A program made the position numbers and the translations under genes. 52,805 nt of DNA from Enhydrobacter aerosaccus (GTDB taxonomy: Bacteria > Pseudomonadota > Alphaproteobacteria > Reyranellales > Reyranellaceae), in the NCBI GenBank assembly GCA_903915535.1, contig CAIWTJ010000041.1, positions 1 through 52,805 of the forward strand. Reading direction: 5' to 3'. The first letter of the stretch is position 1. Each line of letters starts with the position of its first letter. Shown here in pieces: positions 19,403 to 27,568 of this stretch. Below the pieces are notes generated by a model. That model did not search any database, was not told the origin of the DNA, and saw only the letters and a program-made list of their open reading frames with translations.

Positions 19403-20479
19403 ATGGGTGAGAAGGTCAGCGTCGTGGTGACGACGCGGAACAGGTCGGCGCTGCTGCAGCAGACCCTGCGCTGCGTGTACGACCAGACCTGGACGGACAA
19501 GGAAGTCATCGTGGTCGATGAAGCGTCCACCGACGACACGCTGCAGGTGCTGGCGCAGAAATTTCCCGAGGCAAAGGTCATCTGTCATGAGGTGGCGCGT
19601 GGCGCAAGCGCCGCGCGCAACAGCGGCGTCGCCGCCGCGACCGGTGATTGGCTGTTCTTCCTCGACGATGACGATCTCATCCATCCGCGCCATCTGCAGG
19701 AGCTTCATGAAGCCTCGCTCGCGGCACCGCCCAACTCGATCGTCTCGGGTCCGATGCGCGACTTTACCGTCATAGGCTCGGAGATTCGCTTCGCCCCAAC
19801 CTTCTGTGCGCCGGCCAATCGTTCCGATGTCGATACGATGAACGAATTCCTCGAGCCGACCAGCCAACGCACCGTCGCTCATTCGAGCATTCTCTGGCCT
19901 CGCAGCGTGTTCGCCGCGGTGAAGTGGGACGAGAACCTGGGCTTCAACGAGGATTTCGACATCTTCGGCCGCACCATCCTGTCGGGCCGGCGCATCGTGG
20001 GCCGTCGTGCGGGCAAGTATTACGTGCGCATGCATTCCGGCCCGAGGGTCACGGAGGCCAAGAGCGCGATCCGGCTCGTTTCACCCCTGCGTTATTGGCT
20101 GAAGTGGTCCGATATCCTGCTGCCGCGACCGGACAGGGAGCGCTACGCACAATCCATGCGCAACGGCATGATGACGCTGCTCAACGAATGGTCGGGCGTG
20201 CCGGTGGCCCAGGAATACATTCCCAGGCTGCATCAGGCCTTCAAGGCGTGGGGTGGCACGCGCTACTACATGGCCTATCCGCCGCGCAACAAACTGAAAC
20301 GAGCTTTGCTGCAGGGCCTTCTCGATTTCGGCGGCCCCTCGCTCCTGCGCCGCTTTCTTTCGCTCGCCGCCAGGTTCCGCGGTCAAAGCAGGGATAGCAA
20401 AGACTACGTTGCGGGCTTCGAGCGGCCCGCGACCGCGAACGACATCGCCGACGCGGATGTCATCCGGCCTTATCGCTAG
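19403..20479 (+). CDS. Family 2 glycosyltransferase
   Basis: 358 residues. The N-terminal GT-A domain begins with V-S-V-V-V-T-T-R-N-R, has V-D-E-A-S-T-D-D-T for nucleotide-sugar binding, and F-F-L-D-D-D-D at about residues 88-94 as the metal-binding DxD. No transmembrane helix is obvious, so it is probably a cytoplasmic or peripheral enzyme acting on a lipid- or protein-linked acceptor. GGGAGAAG stands a suitable distance before the ATG at 19403. Third gene of the divergent set, 18 bases after the SGNH gene. Donor and acceptor unknown. Confidence 0.9.
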   Translation: MGEKVSVVVTTRNRSALLQQTLRCVYDQTWTDKEVIVVDEASTDDTLQVLAQKFPEAKVICHEVARGASAARNSGVAAATGDWLFFLDDDDLIHPRHLQELHEASLAAPPNSIVSGPMRDFTVIGSEIRFAPTFCAPANRSDVDTMNEFLEPTSQRTVAHSSILWPRSVFAAVKWDENLGFNEDFDIFGRTILSGRRIVGRRAGKYYVRMHSGPRVTEAKSAIRLVSPLRYWLKWSDILLPRPDRERYAQSMRNGMMTLLNEWSGVPVAQEYIPRLHQAFKAWGGTRYYMAYPPRNKLKRALLQGLLDFGGPSLLRRFLSLAARFRGQSRDSKDYVAGFERPATANDIADADVIRPYR

Positions 20480-20486
20480 GCCGGCG

Positions 20487-20687
20487 CTATTCCGTCACGG
20501 TCATGTCGACCGGCCGCGCCTTGTGGGCATAGGTGTCTATCCGCGACCACATGCGGGCGCGCGCGACCTCGTCGGCCTTGGCGCCGTTCTCGTAAGGTCC
20601 GTGCCATGCCATGGTCTCCGGAAGAGGCTTGTTCCAGTTGGCCCGGCCGTTCTCGATTGCGTATTCGGCCTCGAATACAAACCACAT
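20487..20687 (-). CDS. Small hypothetical protein
   Basis: 66 residues starting M-W-F-V-F-E-A-E-Y, rich in charged and aromatic residues, with no signal peptide or membrane helix. I do not recognise it. The ATG at 20687 has GGAG seven bases upstream, and a codon-like composition runs to the stop. It is divergent from the GMC oxidoreductase gene and convergent with the glycosyltransferase. An in-frame GTG at 20699 is an alternative start. Confidence 0.6.
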   Translation of the reverse strand: MWFVFEAEYAIENGRANWNKPLPETMAWHGPYENGAKADEVARARMWSRIDTYAHKARPVDMTVTE

Positions 20688-20767
20688 TACACACTCCACT
20701 CGCGTCTGACCGGTCGTATACTCCCCCTGCCACGCCGAGCAAATGCCGGGCCGAGAGGAGAGCTGAC

Positions 20768-22375
20768 GTGAAGCACGACAAGGTCGACGTCCTGATCGTC
20801 GGATCCGGGGCGTCCGGCGCCGCGATGGCCTGGAGCCTCGCGGAAACGAAAATGCGAATCCTCTGCCTCGAGCAGGGCGACTGGGTGAAGCCCACGGACT
20901 ACCCGACCAACGGCCGCGACTGGGAGGCCCGCCTGTTCGGCGATTTCGCCATCAATCCCAACCGCCGCGCCCGCGAGACGGACTACCCGATCAACAACGA
21001 CACCTCGCCGATCCAGGTCGTGAACTTCAACGGCGTGGGCGGCAGCACCATCATGTACACGGCGCACTATCCGCGCCTGCATCCCAGCGACTTCCGGGTG
21101 AAGACGCTGGACGGCGTGGCCGACGACTGGCCCGTGGACTACGACACGCTCGAGCCCTTCTTCGCCGAGAATGACCGCATGACCGGCGTTGCGGGCCTCG
21201 CCGGTGATCCCGCCTATCCCTTTCATCAGCCGCCGATGCCTCCGCTGCCGCTCGGTAAGACCGGCAAATGCTTCGGCCAGGCAATGAACAAGCTCGGCTG
21301 GCACTGGTGGCCCTCGGATTCGGCGATCGCCACGACCGAGTACGACGGCCGCGCGCCCTGCATCAATCTCGGCCACTGCACGCCGGGCTGCGCACAGGGC
21401 GCCAAGTCCAGCGCCGACGTCACCTACTGGCCGCATGCAATTCGCGCGGGCGTCGAACTGCGCACGCGCGCCCGCGTGCGCGAGATCACTGTCGGGCCCG
21501 ACGGTCTGGCAACCGGTGCGATCTATTACGACGCCGACGGCAAGGAACACTTTCAGCCGGCCGAGATGGTGATCGTGGCCTGCAATGGCATCGGCACGCC
21601 GCGCCTGCTGCTGAACTCGGTGTCCGGCCGCTTCCCCAACGGCATCGCCAACTCGAGCGGGCTGGTGGGCAAGAACCTGATGTTCCATCCATTCGCCCAC
21701 ACCTACGGCTATGTCGACGAACCGATCGACGGCAATCAGGGCGCGCAGCTGTCGCTGTGGAGCCAGGAATTCTACGAGACCGACAAGGCCCGCGGCTTCG
21801 TCCGCGGCTACACGCTGCAGCTCCATCGCGGCGCCGGGATGATCGTCGACGCGATCGCCAACACCGCCCGCGGCTTCCTGCCGTGGGGCGAAGCGCATCA
21901 CGACGTCTACCGCTCCATCTTCAACCGCAAGCTCGGCCTCTCGGCGATCTGCGAGGACCTGCCGGAAGAGCACAACAGGGTCACGCTCGATCCTGTGCTG
22001 AAGGACAGCAACGGCATCCCTGCGCCCAGGATCGAGTACACGATGGGCGAGAACACGAAGAAGATGATGGCGCACGGTGTTGCGCGCTCGAAGGACATCC
22101 TCGAAGCGGCCGGTGCGAAGAATATCGGCGGCGAGGCGCCGATGCTGAACGCCGGCTGGCACCTGATGGGCACCACGCGCATGGGTACCGATCCCGAGCG
22201 CTCTGTCGTCAACGAATGGGGCCGCACCCACGACGTGAAGAACCTGTTCGTGATCGACGGCAGCATCTGGGTGACGTCGGGCGGCGTGAACCCGACCTCC
22301 ACGATCCAGGCGCTCGCGCTCTACATCGCCGACGCCATCAAGCAACGCCTTGCCGCTGCCACTCTCTTCGATTGA
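20768..22375 (+). CDS. GMC family FAD-dependent oxidoreductase (gluconate 2-dehydrogenase-like flavoprotein)
   Basis: 535 residues. The FAD-binding dinucleotide motif V-G-S-G-A-S-G is at about residues 11-17, and the C-terminus has G-T-T-R-M-G-T and D-G-S-I-W-V-T-S-G-G-V-N-P-T with the Asn and upstream His expected at a GMC active site. This oxidises a sugar acid or alcohol and passes electrons to FAD. The next gene resembles the small third subunit of membrane gluconate dehydrogenases, favouring that class. No cytochrome subunit gene is present. The start is a GTG at 20768 preceded by GGAGAG; the frame is open upstream but lacks a better start. Confidence 0.85.
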   Translation: MKHDKVDVLIVGSGASGAAMAWSLAETKMRILCLEQGDWVKPTDYPTNGRDWEARLFGDFAINPNRRARETDYPINNDTSPIQVVNFNGVGGSTIMYTAHYPRLHPSDFRVKTLDGVADDWPVDYDTLEPFFAENDRMTGVAGLAGDPAYPFHQPPMPPLPLGKTGKCFGQAMNKLGWHWWPSDSAIATTEYDGRAPCINLGHCTPGCAQGAKSSADVTYWPHAIRAGVELRTRARVREITVGPDGLATGAIYYDADGKEHFQPAEMVIVACNGIGTPRLLLNSVSGRFPNGIANSSGLVGKNLMFHPFAHTYGYVDEPIDGNQGAQLSLWSQEFYETDKARGFVRGYTLQLHRGAGMIVDAIANTARGFLPWGEAHHDVYRSIFNRKLGLSAICEDLPEEHNRVTLDPVLKDSNGIPAPRIEYTMGENTKKMMAHGVARSKDILEAAGAKNIGGEAPMLNAGWHLMGTTRMGTDPERSVVNEWGRTHDVKNLFVIDGSIWVTSGGVNPTSTIQALALYIADAIKQRLAAATLFD

Positions 22376-22384
22376 GCGATCACC

Positions 22385-22807
22385 ATGCTGTCCAGCCAAG
22401 AGACCAACGACCTGCGCGCCTTCGCCGGCGCGATGATTCCGGCCAGTGCCCGCCACGGCGTGCCCGGTGCCGACGACGACAAGATCTTTGCCGACATCCT
22501 GAGTAGCCTCGACCGCGACCTGAACGACGTCCGCGCCGCGTTGAAGCGACTGGCCGGGATCGCCGATATTGCGGCAGACGGGCGACTGAAAAAGGCGAAC
22601 GCGTTCCGGGCTGAGGGCGGTCCGTCCGTGGTCGCGATCGCGCGCGCTGTACTGCAATGTTACTACCGCGACGACCGGGTGATGCGTGCGCTCGGGCAGG
22701 AGCCGCGCTCGCCTTTTCCCAAGGGTCATGTGATCGAGCAAGGCGACTGGTCGCTCCTCGATCCCGTGAAGAAACGCGCACCCTTCTGGCGCAAGGTCCC
22801 GCAATGA
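22385..22807 (+). CDS. Gluconate 2-dehydrogenase subunit 3-like protein
   Basis: 140 residues, helical and without a signal peptide. It starts M-L-S-S-Q-E-T-N-D-L-R-A-F-A-G-A-M-I-P-A, which fits the small subunit 3 of gluconate dehydrogenases and the companion proteins encoded beside GMC flavoproteins. Subunit 3 is usually Tat-exported; no twin-arginine leader is seen here, so the complex may be cytoplasmic or exported with its partner. It follows the flavoprotein by nine bases and overlaps the next start (ATGA). Confidence 0.65.
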   Translation: MLSSQETNDLRAFAGAMIPASARHGVPGADDDKIFADILSSLDRDLNDVRAALKRLAGIADIAADGRLKKANAFRAEGGPSVVAIARAVLQCYYRDDRVMRALGQEPRSPFPKGHVIEQGDWSLLDPVKKRAPFWRKVPQ

Positions 22808-23262
22808 CGGTCGAGTCCGTCCGCGCCTTCTTCGCCGCACTCGCGCCGGACATAAGGATCATCGAGACCGACGCGAGCTCCGCCACCGTCGAGATGGCCG
22901 CGGCCGCGCACGGCGTGCAGCCGGCGCAGATCGCCAAGACGCTGTCGCTGCGGGTCAAGGATCGCACGGTGCTCGTCGTGACATCGGGCACCGCGCGCCT
23001 CAACAATCGCAAGATCAAGGACGTGCTGAACGGCAAGCCGCGCATGCTGGGCGCGGACGAGGTAGTCGAATTTACCGGACATCCCGTGGGCGGCGTCTGC
23101 CCGTTCGGCCTCGCGACGCCGCTGCCTGTCTATTGTGATGTCTCGCTGAAGGCCTTCGACGAAGTCGTGCCGGCCGCGGGCTCGACGAACTCGGCGCTGC
23201 GCATCTCTCCCGCGCGCATGGCCGAACTCACCCGGGCCGAGTGGGTCGACGTCTGCGGATGA
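22804..23262 (+). CDS. YbaK/EbsC-family aminoacyl-tRNA deacylase-like protein
   Basis: 152-residue single-domain YbaK/ProX-type protein, a fold that hydrolyses mischarged aminoacyl-tRNAs such as Ala- or Cys-tRNA-Pro. The expected landmarks are a lysine in Q-I-A-K-T-L-S-L near residue 45, a central V-V-T-S-G-T, and V-G-G-V-C-P-F-G near residue 100. The ATG at 22804 overlaps the preceding stop (ATGA). The exact substrate cannot be assigned. Confidence 0.88.
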   Translation: MTVESVRAFFAALAPDIRIIETDASSATVEMAAAAHGVQPAQIAKTLSLRVKDRTVLVVTSGTARLNNRKIKDVLNGKPRMLGADEVVEFTGHPVGGVCPFGLATPLPVYCDVSLKAFDEVVPAAGSTNSALRISPARMAELTRAEWVDVCG

Positions 23263-23388
23263 GATGATCTTCACACATCGCGCAGTTACTGCGACTGCGT
23301 GACTCAGGCCGGGCACGCATCGCCGCTTCGTCTCGTACTGTACACTGGGTCCACCCTTACAAGGCCCGCGTACCAAGGAGCCGTGAAC
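23263..23388. other. Intergenic stretch before a small hypothetical gene
   Basis: About 125 bases. AAGGAG just before 23389 is the ribosome binding site of the next gene, and a promoter for it is likely here, but no good -35/-10 pair was identified. Confidence 0.3.
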
Positions 23389-23685
23389 ATGCCGGATAGT
23401 CTCCTCTTCAATACCAGCGTTATGGCGGAGTACCCTGTCACACTGAAGAAGCGGGCAACCGCAGACGAAATCCAGGCCGACCTCCAGGGCCGCATCGAGC
23501 GCATGATCGCCCGAGACGCCAAGTACGCAGGTTGCGCAGCCCCGACCCCGAAGCCCATTCCGTCACGAAGCGGCGGTGCCGCGAACTGGACAGTCACCGG
23601 CTTTCCCAATCTCGCCCCCGGCTGCTACACCGCCCTCGTGCAGATCGTCGATCAGGCCCGGCAGGAATACGAGCTGGTTTCCTAG
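23389..23685 (+). CDS. Hypothetical protein
   Basis: 98 residues with no signal peptide or membrane segment. The sequence has a polar helical middle (about 25-50) and a Pro-rich centre (A-P-T-P-K-P-I-P), then a short predicted beta region. I do not recognise a family. Support for being real comes from a strong AAGGAG ribosome binding site six bases before the ATG and a composition like its neighbours. Confidence 0.6.
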   Translation: MPDSLLFNTSVMAEYPVTLKKRATADEIQADLQGRIERMIARDAKYAGCAAPTPKPIPSRSGGAANWTVTGFPNLAPGCYTALVQIVDQARQEYELVS

Positions 23686-23754
23686 CGCGAACCGGCGGCC
23701 TTGCCCCCTCTCCGTATCAGGCCCTAGGGTCCGGTACGGGAGGAACGAGCGGCC

Positions 23755-25365
23755 ATGCTCAAGGGCGCCACCTACGACTACATCGTCACCGGTGCCGGCT
23801 CTGCCGGCTGCGCGGTTGCCGGACGGCTGAGCGAGGACGGCCGGTTCTCGGTGCTCCTGCTCGAAGCAGGTCCACGCGACACCTATCCGTGGATCCACAT
23901 CCCGCTCGGCTATCACAAGACCTTCAACAATCCGAAGGTCAACTGGATGTTCGATTCCGAGCCGGAACCCGAGCTCAACAACCGCGTGATGTACCAGCCG
24001 CGCGGCAAGGTCCTGGGCGGCACCAGCTCGATCAACGGCATGGTCTACATGCGCGGCAACGCCGCCGACTACGACGAGTGGCGTCAGCGCGGCTGCGAGG
24101 GCTGGGATTACGACTCGGTCCTGCCCTACTTCAAGAAGGCCGAGGACAATACCCGCGGCGGTGATGCCTTCCACGGCACCGGCGGCCCGCTCAGGGTCTC
24201 CGATCACCGCTGGCAGCCGACGCTCGCCAAGGCGATGCATGACGCCGCCGTCGAGGCCGGTATTCCCGACAATCCCGACTTCAACGGCGCCGCCCAGGAA
24301 GGCGTCGGCTACTACCAGACCACGATCAACGGCGCGCGGCGTTGGTCGAGCGCGCGCGCTTATCTCGGCAAGGCGCGCCAGCGCAGGAATCTCACCATCG
24401 CCACCGAAGCGCATGCAACGCGCGTGCTGATCGAGGACGGCCGGGCCATCGGCGTCGAATACCGCACGCCCGCCGGCCTGCAGACCGCGCGCGCGGCACG
24501 CGAGGTGATCGTGTCCGGCGGCGTATACGGCTCGCCCCAGCTGCTGATGCTGAGCGGCCTCGGGCCGGCGGCGCATCTTCGCGACCACGGCATCGCGGTC
24601 GTACGCGACATGCCGGGCGTCGGCAGTCACCTGCACGATCACTTCAACACCTACATCGCCTATCGCTGCAGCCAGCCCGTGACCATGAACGATCTGGCCA
24701 ACAGCCTGCCGCGGCGGATCGTGGCGGCAGCACAGTATGCGTTCGGCCGCACCGGCCCGCTCGCCAGCATGGGACTGTTCGTGGGTGCGCTTGTGCGCAG
24801 CGACAGGCGCTTCGAGCGTCCCGACCTGCAGATCAACATGTTCGCCTGGGCGATCAAGGACAGGAACCGTCACGGCGTGATCGCGCAGCCCTTCTCCGCC
24901 TTCGGTCTCAGCCCCGTGCATCTGCGGCCCGACGGGCGCGGCACGGTGCGGCTCAAATCCGCCGATCCCCTGGCGGCGCCCGAAATCCGCTTCAACTTCC
25001 TGAAGAGCGCGTACGATTTCGACGCGCTGCTCGCGGGCATCCGCATCTGCCGCGAGATCGCGCGCCAGCCGGCTCTCGCGCCCTTCATCGTCGAGGAGAT
25101 CCTGCCCGGTGCTGCGGTCACGAGCGACACCGACCTCAGGGCCGATATCCGTGCGCGCGGCGTGTCGAACCTCCATCCCGTCGGCACCTGCCGCATGGGG
25201 CGCGAGCCCGACGCGGTCGTGGATCCGCAACTGCGAGTGTACGGTATCGACCGTTTGCGGGTCGCCGATGCCTCGATCATGCCATCCATCGTGGCCGGCA
25301 ACACCAATGCCCCCTCGATCATGATCGGCGAGAAATGTGCCGATATGGTGCGCGCCGCGGTATAA
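23755..25365 (+). CDS. GMC family oxidoreductase (choline/alcohol dehydrogenase-like)
   Basis: 536 residues, typical of BetA-like GMC flavoproteins. The FAD motif V-T-G-A-G-S-A-G-C-A is at about residues 11-20, the GMC signature R-G-K-V-L-G-G-T-S-S-I-N is near 83-94, and the C-terminal catalytic blocks H-P-V-G-T-C-R-M-G and G-N-T-N-A-P-S are intact. Expected to oxidise a primary alcohol. It is not close to the first GMC protein: the C-terminal Asn block differs, so this is a separate subfamily and not a recent duplicate. GGGAGG precedes the ATG. Confidence 0.92.
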   Translation: MLKGATYDYIVTGAGSAGCAVAGRLSEDGRFSVLLLEAGPRDTYPWIHIPLGYHKTFNNPKVNWMFDSEPEPELNNRVMYQPRGKVLGGTSSINGMVYMRGNAADYDEWRQRGCEGWDYDSVLPYFKKAEDNTRGGDAFHGTGGPLRVSDHRWQPTLAKAMHDAAVEAGIPDNPDFNGAAQEGVGYYQTTINGARRWSSARAYLGKARQRRNLTIATEAHATRVLIEDGRAIGVEYRTPAGLQTARAAREVIVSGGVYGSPQLLMLSGLGPAAHLRDHGIAVVRDMPGVGSHLHDHFNTYIAYRCSQPVTMNDLANSLPRRIVAAAQYAFGRTGPLASMGLFVGALVRSDRRFERPDLQINMFAWAIKDRNRHGVIAQPFSAFGLSPVHLRPDGRGTVRLKSADPLAAPEIRFNFLKSAYDFDALLAGIRICREIARQPALAPFIVEEILPGAAVTSDTDLRADIRARGVSNLHPVGTCRMGREPDAVVDPQLRVYGIDRLRVADASIMPSIVAGNTNAPSIMIGEKCADMVRAAV

Positions 25366-25374
25366 ACGCCGCCG

Positions 25375-26652
25375 ATGGCAAGATCGTTCGCCGGGGCGGC
25401 GCTCGCCTTACTTCTCATGCTGGGGCTCACCGCGTCGAATGCCGGCGCCGAGCCGTGCTGCCCGCAGTTCACGCGGCAGCTTGCCACCGCCGGCGCGGTC
25501 TTCGGTACCTTCGCCGAGGCGACGACGGCTGCGGGCGTCCCAACATCGGTCATCGATGAGGCCGCACGCGCATTGGGCTTCGCCGTCGATCTCGGGCGCG
25601 ACCTGCGCGAGGGCGATCATTTCTATCTGCGCTGGGAACAGGCCTTCGCCCTCGACGGTGAGTCCGCCGGCGACGCGCGATTGGTCTGGGTGGAGCTCAG
25701 GACCAAAGCCAAGGGCCCGATCGTCGTTCAGCGCTTCAAGCCGCGCGACGGTGACGAGCAGTTCTTCCTGGCCAGCGGTCAGGCCGCTATCCCTCCGCGC
25801 ATCCGCATGCCGCTCGACATCATGAAGATCACCTCCGGCTACGGCCCGCGCACCGATCCGCTCGACCAGCCGGTGATCCTGCCACCTCCTCCGCCAGCCC
25901 CCCCTGCCGCCGAGGCCTCGGCCGTCGAGCAGCCTGCGCCACTCCTGCCTGAGGAGGAGAAGGAGATCGCGCGCGCCTTCGCGGGATTTCGCGGCGGCGG
26001 ACAGCCGCCGTCGGGGGCTGCGACCCTGCCAGGCGGCTTCGACGATCCGTACACGGCCACAATCAACGGAGTCATGGCTCGCAATCGCGCGCGACGCCTC
26101 GCCGAGGAGAGGAGGAAGGCCGAGCAGGAAGCCAACGCCGCGCGACAGGCCGCGGAGCCCAAGCCCGCCCCTGGGCCGCCGCCGCCTCCGCCGCCGCAAC
26201 TCTTCATGCACACCGGGCTCGACCTGCTGGCCAATCCCGGCACGCCGATCCACGCGGCCGCCGACGGGCTGGTGGTCGGCGCGCGAGTGAACGGCCTCTA
26301 CGGCAATTGGATCCGCATCAACCATCCCGGCAAGCTGGTTACGGTCTACGGTCACTTGCTGCGCTTCGCCCCGGACATCGAGCCGGGCACGGTGGTGAAG
26401 AGCGGCGACGTGATCGGATTCGTCGGCAGCACCGGCCGCTCGACCGGCGCGCATCTGCACTTCGAGCTGCTGGCCGACGGCCATCCCGTCAACCCCGCCG
26501 GTCACCCCGCGGCCCGGCCGCGCCAGCTCGCGGGCCCCGACCTCGACCGCCTGCGCAAGCAGATCGCCGCCTCGGCGCGCGAGCGCGCCCTCGAGCACGA
26601 AGCCGAGGAGACGGTGGCGCTGTCGCTCGGCCAGCCCCTCCATCCGATCTGA
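25375..26652 (+). CDS. Secreted M23 (LytM-type) peptidase with a long insert in the catalytic domain
   Basis: 425 residues with a clear signal peptide (residues 1-25, cut near A-G-A/E-P). LytM-type enzymes cut peptidoglycan crossbridges. The zinc ligands are His279 and Asp283 (H-T-G-L-D) and His362, with catalytic His360 (H-L-H-F-E). The usual opening strand S-G-Y-G-P-R sits at 154-159, but about 115 residues (162-276), Pro-rich with a charged helical middle, separate it from the zinc motif, where relatives have about ten. All metal ligands remain, so activity is expected. It follows the GMC gene by nine bases. Confidence 0.88.
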   Translation: MARSFAGAALALLLMLGLTASNAGAEPCCPQFTRQLATAGAVFGTFAEATTAAGVPTSVIDEAARALGFAVDLGRDLREGDHFYLRWEQAFALDGESAGDARLVWVELRTKAKGPIVVQRFKPRDGDEQFFLASGQAAIPPRIRMPLDIMKITSGYGPRTDPLDQPVILPPPPPAPPAAEASAVEQPAPLLPEEEKEIARAFAGFRGGGQPPSGAATLPGGFDDPYTATINGVMARNRARRLAEERRKAEQEANAARQAAEPKPAPGPPPPPPPQLFMHTGLDLLANPGTPIHAAADGLVVGARVNGLYGNWIRINHPGKLVTVYGHLLRFAPDIEPGTVVKSGDVIGFVGSTGRSTGAHLHFELLADGHPVNPAGHPAARPRQLAGPDLDRLRKQIAASARERALEHEAEETVALSLGQPLHPI

Positions 26653-26773
26653 CGCACCCGCTCTAGGGCGATTCCTAAAAAAAGATGACGCCTAGTTTCC
26701 CAATTTCCTGGGACACCTCGGATGCCGATGGCATAAGGTTTTCTGGCGATTTGTACCGGATTCCGCCGCCCCT

Positions 26774-26794
26774 CCGCGCAATAAAATTGCGCGG
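26774..26794. terminator. Hairpin between convergent genes
   Basis: CCGCGCAAT / AAA / ATTGCGCGG is a perfect nine-base inverted repeat with a three-base loop. It lies two bases after the aldolase stop and about 120 bases after the M23 stop. No T-run follows on either strand, so termination is plausible but not classical. Confidence 0.5.
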
Positions 26795-26796
26795 AC

Positions 26797-27552
26797 TCAG
26801 CCGCCCTTCTTCACCAGCTTGGGATACATCACCGCGTCGCCGTGCGTGGCCATGTAGGCCATCTCCTCGTCGGTGACGTCCTCGGCGGTGCGGCCGGTGG
26901 CGGCGCAGAGCTGCTCGACGATGATGTTGCGCTTGATCTCGCTCACCAGCACGCAGGTTCGGTGATAGGCCTCCGAGACGCTGCGCCCCAGCACCGTGAA
27001 CCCGTGGCGCTTCATGATGATGCAGTTGGTGCCGGCGATGAACTCCTTGATCGGCCCCACGTCCTCCTCGACGTTGATGCTGGCCGGCAGATAGTGCGCG
27101 GGCTTCTGCATCAGGTAGCCGTAGGTCAGGCTGAAGGAGCGGATCTTGTCGTAGCCGCAGGCCATGAAGGCGATCATCTCGTCGTGGTGGAGATGGATCA
27201 CCGCGTTCACGTCGGGACGCAGCCGCAGGATCTCGCGGTTCATCTGGTGGCCCACCGTCGTGGCGCGCTCGCCCTGCAGGATGCGGCCGAACGGGATGTC
27301 CGTGATCACCAGGTCCTCGGCCTCGACCTCCTCGAGGCTGACGCCCTGGGGCTTGGCGTAGCACACGCCGTCGGCATAGTTCGGGTGCGCCACGCGGATC
27401 ACCATGCCGCCCACCGAGCTGTTGACCAGCCCGCGCGCGGCAATGCGATGCGCGTAGGTCACATAGTCCTTCACCACCTTGGGATCGAACGGCACGTTGG
27501 GATCGGTCGTGAGTTCGTTCACCTGGTAGGTGCGGGCTGCGCTGCCGTCCAT
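26797..27552 (-). CDS. Class II aldolase/adducin family protein
   Basis: 251 residues of the fuculose-1-phosphate aldolase fold. Zinc-binding candidates are the histidines in V-I-H-L-H-H and the later M-K-R-H-G-F; S-S-V-G-G-M is the usual phosphate- or substrate-binding loop. Many relatives act as aldolases or decarboxylases of sugar-acid phosphates, so the exact reaction is open. It is third in a cupin-Bug-aldolase operon, 16 bases after the Bug gene, which suggests breakdown of a carboxylic acid that the Bug protein binds. Confidence 0.88.
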   Translation of the reverse strand: MDGSAARTYQVNELTTDPNVPFDPKVVKDYVTYAHRIAARGLVNSSVGGMVIRVAHPNYADGVCYAKPQGVSLEEVEAEDLVITDIPFGRILQGERATTVGHQMNREILRLRPDVNAVIHLHHDEMIAFMACGYDKIRSFSLTYGYLMQKPAHYLPASINVEEDVGPIKEFIAGTNCIIMKRHGFTVLGRSVSEAYHRTCVLVSEIKRNIIVEQLCAATGRTAEDVTDEEMAYMATHGDAVMYPKLVKKGG

Positions 27553-27568
27553 CTTCTGTCTCCTCGTC

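Noticed and set aside
20687..22840. Long minus-strand open frame opposite the first GMC gene
   Set aside because: Shadow of the GMC gene and its partner; composition is skewed and no family is recognised.
23563..25230. Minus-strand open frame opposite the second GMC gene
   Set aside because: Antisense shadow; the plus strand has clear FAD and catalytic motifs.
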